Source: Okeanomitos corallinicola TIOX110
Lineage (GTDB): Bacteria > Cyanobacteriota > Cyanobacteriia > Cyanobacteriales > Nostocaceae
Direction of reading: 5' to 3'
Length of the DNA stretch: 64,000 nucleotides
NCBI RefSeq assembly: GCF_038050375.1
Contig: NZ_CP150886.1
Span: forward strand, 2,831,318-2,895,317
Part shown: piece after piece, positions 61,634 through 64,000 of the stretch
Layout of the letters: every line of letters starts with the position of its first letter
Numbering within the stretch: the first letter of the stretch is position 1
Program-made: the position numbers and the translations under genes
The notes under the pieces: model-generated
What the model was told of the DNA's origin: nothing
Databases searched by the model: none
Seen by the model: only the letters and a program-made list of their open reading frames with translations

Positions 61634-62767
61634 CTAACCCCACAACCTCCTCCCAGCTTTCCCATTTAACCTTTCATGGGTATCCTGTAATAACGCTGGA
61701 ATATCTAAATTTTCAGGACATTTCGGTAAACAATCACCGCATTCTGTACACCGATTTCCCTTCATTCCTGGAAACCAATGACCAGCATTTTCAAACATTC
61801 CATAACGATATTTTCCATAATCATTCATATCATACGCAACTGCCAAATTTCTTAACCTTAAAACTTCAGGAATATTGATATTTTCAGGACAAGGTAAACA
61901 AGCATAACATTGACTACATTTATCAGTTCCTAAAACCTGATTTTGTTGATTTTCTAAGTTTTCAAAAACTTTAATTTCTTCTAATCTCAACTCACCAACA
62001 TGATCAGCAACTTCCAAAGGTGCAATTAATTCCTCTGGAGTTGCAGCACCTACACTTAAAGTAGTAATTCTGGGATCACTTAATAAAAATCGGTAATTTA
62101 ATTCTAAAGGTGTGAAAGGTTGACACAGTTCTTTCAATTTATCCGGTGGTGTATAAAGTCTTCCTCCCTTATCCGCAGGAGAAATTATAAACACACCCAT
62201 ATCTTTTTCTATAGCTGCATCAATAGCTGAATTATGACGTTGAAAAAAATAATAATAATGCAAATTTACAAATTCAAATAAATCAGTATTAATTGCTGCT
62301 AAAATAATCTCTAAACTACCATGAGTAGAAAAACCAATATGTTTAACTCTGCCATCATCCACAGCCTTATAAACAGCTTGCATACAGCCATTTTTAGCTT
62401 CTACCCATTCTAAATGTTGTCTTGTATTTAAACCATGAATTCCTAAACAGTCTAAATAATCTAAATTTAAGCGTTGTAAAGATTCATCAATTAACCTCTC
62501 CATAGTATCAGCATCAACACAGGGAGGAATTTTCGTAGTGATATATAATTGACTTCTGGGTACTGATAAACCGCTTTTGATAGCTGTTCCTAAATATTCT
62601 TCGCTTTGACCATAACCCCTAGCAGTTTCTAGATGATTAATACCTAAAGATAAAGATTTTTCAATAGTTTGATGGGCAATTTCTACGTCACTTAAATAAC
62701 GCATTGTCCCCAAAGAAAACACTGATAAATTTAAATTTGTTTTACCAAAACGTCGGTATTGCATCAC
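61634..62767 (-). CDS. aldo/keto reductase with C-terminal 4Fe-4S domain
   Basis: The 377-residue protein has an AKR barrel (RRFGKTNLNLSVFSLGTMRYL, catalytic Tyr near ARGYGQSEEYLG, Lys in ITTKIPP) and a C-terminal ferredoxin-like part with two Cys clusters, CSQCYACLPC and CTECGDCLPKC. The combination indicates a redox enzyme coupled to Fe-S electron carriers. The substrate is unknown. An STRR-like stretch (62768-62834) lies upstream of its start. Confidence 0.92.
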   Translation of the reverse strand: MMQYRRFGKTNLNLSVFSLGTMRYLSDVEIAHQTIEKSLSLGINHLETARGYGQSEEYLGTAIKSGLSVPRSQLYITTKIPPCVDADTMERLIDESLQRLNLDYLDCLGIHGLNTRQHLEWVEAKNGCMQAVYKAVDDGRVKHIGFSTHGSLEIILAAINTDLFEFVNLHYYYFFQRHNSAIDAAIEKDMGVFIISPADKGGRLYTPPDKLKELCQPFTPLELNYRFLLSDPRITTLSVGAATPEELIAPLEVADHVGELRLEEIKVFENLENQQNQVLGTDKCSQCYACLPCPENINIPEVLRLRNLAVAYDMNDYGKYRYGMFENAGHWFPGMKGNRCTECGDCLPKCPENLDIPALLQDTHERLNGKAGRRLWG

Positions 62768-62834
62768 AAGAAATAGGGAATGGGTAATTGGTTATGAGTT
62801 ATTATTCCATGCCCAATGCCCAATGCCCTATTTT
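62768..62834. repeat. STRR-like tract between the aldo/keto reductase and the BFN gene
   Basis: Tandem GCCCAATGCCCAATGCCC and GGGAATGGGTAATTGG heptamers lie in the short spacer. Confidence 0.6.
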
Positions 62835-63332
62835 TTAACCTTCACTGTTATCAAATCGTTTAATCAAATCTTCAGGGCGAAGATTAGAAATAAATTCGCG
62901 GAAGGCTTCTTGTTCAGCTTCATCAGCATCACGATCAACAGGAATAGAAGCATCAGCTACCACTTCTTCCATCACCCAAATCGGTGTATTTGTACGTAAA
63001 GCAATGGCGATCGCATCACTAGGACGAGAATCAATCTCTTTTTTTACATCTCCCTGCTGCACAATCAAAGCAGCATAAAATGTATCTTTTTGTAAGGAAT
63101 GAATAATTACCTTTTCTAAGGTCATATCCCAAGTCTCTAAAACACTCACCATCAGGTCATGAGTTAAAGGTCTAGGTGGTTTTTGATGCTCCATTGCACC
63201 CATAATAGCCCTAGCCTGATCTTGACCAATATAAATTGGCAATGCCCGACGATCTGAACTATCTTTCAAAAGTACAATCGGGCTGCGGGTTATGGCATCT
63301 AATGCTATACCAGCGACTCTCATTTCAATCAT
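62835..63332 (-). CDS. bifunctional nuclease family (DUF151) protein
   Basis: The 165-residue protein has the DUF151/BFN signature (LPIYIGQDQARAI, KKEIDSRPSDAIAIALRTNTPIWVMEEV). Plant relatives have DNase and RNase activity. ATG 63323 (MRVAGIALDAI) is an alternative start that matches the usual N terminus. It diverges from ribE. Confidence 0.93.
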   Translation of the reverse strand: MIEMRVAGIALDAITRSPIVLLKDSSDRRALPIYIGQDQARAIMGAMEHQKPPRPLTHDLMVSVLETWDMTLEKVIIHSLQKDTFYAALIVQQGDVKKEIDSRPSDAIAIALRTNTPIWVMEEVVADASIPVDRDADEAEQEAFREFISNLRPEDLIKRFDNSEG

Positions 63333-63523
63333 TGGCTAACCCTCTGAAATCCTTTAATTATTTGAGTGCTATGTGGCAAATAATACCCTCGATTGGGTTT
63401 TTCTAAGACAGAAGTAAACATAGGGCTTTTCTTCTCTATAATTGCTTCTATTAAACTCCGAACTTGTAGTGAAAACCAGAGTAGGTCAATCTGTTCTCCC
63501 AAAATAATAGTTGTCTTACCCAA
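63329..63523 (-). CDS. hypothetical 64-residue frame upstream of the BFN gene
   Basis: This short frame ends four bases inside the BFN start (ATGA overlap), which would allow coupled translation. The sequence has no recognised family and no clear ribosome site. It may be a chance frame. Confidence 0.25.
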   Translation of the reverse strand: MGKTTIILGEQIDLLWFSLQVRSLIEAIIEKKSPMFTSVLEKPNRGYYLPHSTQIIKGFQRVSQ

Positions 63524-63532
63524 GTATGCCTT

Positions 63533-63816
63533 GAGATTGATGTTAATGTGGCAATGTTAATCAACTGATAAAAATTCACAAAATTATCTAGAAAGTTTTT
63601 ACATTTTTAGTAGGAATTATCAGTTAATTTCCGCCAAAATTAACCAATAAAAGCAGTCAAGAGTCAGGAGTTAAGAGTTCAAAAGTAAGAATTACTAAAC
63701 TTTTGTTTCTTGCCCATTCCCCACAGTAAAAAGCTGACTACTGAACTGTTAAGTCTGGGAAACGTCCGTTAATAGCTGAATGCTTACATAAATAGAGTTA
63801 GACTGGCAGAAAAATC
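63533..63816. promoter_or_regulatory. divergent spacer upstream of ribE
   Basis: This region contains the promoters for ribE and, in the other direction, the BFN gene. A GAGTCAGGAGTTAAGAGTTC repeat-like stretch lies near 63661-63680. I see no FMN riboswitch. Confidence 0.4.
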
Positions 63817-64000
63817 ATGTTTACAGGATTAATTCAAGGATTAGGTACAATCAAACCCCTATCTAATAATTCTTGGCAAATTACTTTTGTCAGTAAGTTA
63901 GATGTAATTATGCAAGATTTAGCTTATGGCGACAGTGTAGCGGTAGATGGGGTATGTTTGACTGTTGAGGACATTTTAAAAGATGGTTTTATTGCCACCG
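63817..64000 (+). CDS. ribE: riboflavin synthase alpha chain, partial (cut by the window end)
   Basis: The first 61 codons read MFTGLIQGLGTIKPL and then LAYGDSVAVDGVCLTVEDI, the N-terminal barrel of riboflavin synthase, which dismutates lumazine to riboflavin. The MFTG(L/I)I start and the GDSVAVDGVCLTV motif are diagnostic. The rest lies beyond the window. Confidence 0.95.
   Translation, partial: MFTGLIQGLGTIKPLSNNSWQITFVSKLDVIMQDLAYGDSVAVDGVCLTVEDILKDGFIAT

Overview
The window is chromosomal DNA of a filamentous, probably heterocyst-forming cyanobacterium of the Nostocales, AT-rich and perhaps of the Anabaena/Dolichospermum type. The grounds are the many HIP1 octamers (GCGATCGC), heptanucleotide STRR tracts, a 23-24 nt small dispersed repeat, a devBCA exporter operon behind a textbook NtcA promoter, and many cyanobacterial protein families (Uma2, DUF29, DUF3181, Mo-nitrogenase C-terminal-like, ABA4-like, DUF2795). 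No database could be searched; all calls rest on motifs and family recall.

Layout. 1-11.6 kb is an accessory region: a lone TnpB without zinc-finger cysteines, an MscS channel, a MotA/MotB-like (ZorA/ZorB-like) membrane motor pair, a divergent Ser/Thr kinase, two Uma2 proteins, a decayed toxin-antitoxin pair, a NERD-UvrD helicase and an HsdR-N-like protein. 12-24.5 kb is core housekeeping: ribosomal protein S1, a dienelactone hydrolase, a GntR regulator, tig-clpP-clpX, and divergently asd-dapA-rnj. 24.6-27.4 kb holds a toxin-antitoxin pair and a group 2 sigma factor gene flanked by two inverted copies of a MITE. 27.4-39.6 kb carries a HerA-like ATPase, a GST, gatB, a reduced NB-ARC ATPase, a PIN/TRAM protein, hemW, a cupin/Mo-nitrogenase-C pair and a HAD phosphatase.

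39.7-43.7 kb is devBCA, which exports heterocyst glycolipid in relatives, with GTA-N8-TAC-N22-TAGAAT about 530 nt upstream of devB. 44-54.3 kb has a YifB ATPase, a second toxin-antitoxin pair, a CobW-type metallochaperone with an ABA4-like protein, small cyanobacterial proteins, moaC, tRNA-Arg(ACG), an MFS carrier, a GT2 glycosyltransferase whose N terminus is encoded by STRR DNA, an NlpC/P60 peptidase and a 37-residue membrane protein. 54.4-57.4 kb encodes a rhomboid protease, a K+ channel and a retropepsin-like pair.

57.45-61.47 kb is a compact three-gene operon: winged-helix protein, AAA/STAND-type ATPase and PD-(D/E)XK nuclease. It has its own promoter with two inverted repeats and is the best candidate for an undescribed (probably defence) system. 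The window ends with an Fe-S aldo/keto reductase, a bifunctional nuclease and the start of ribE.
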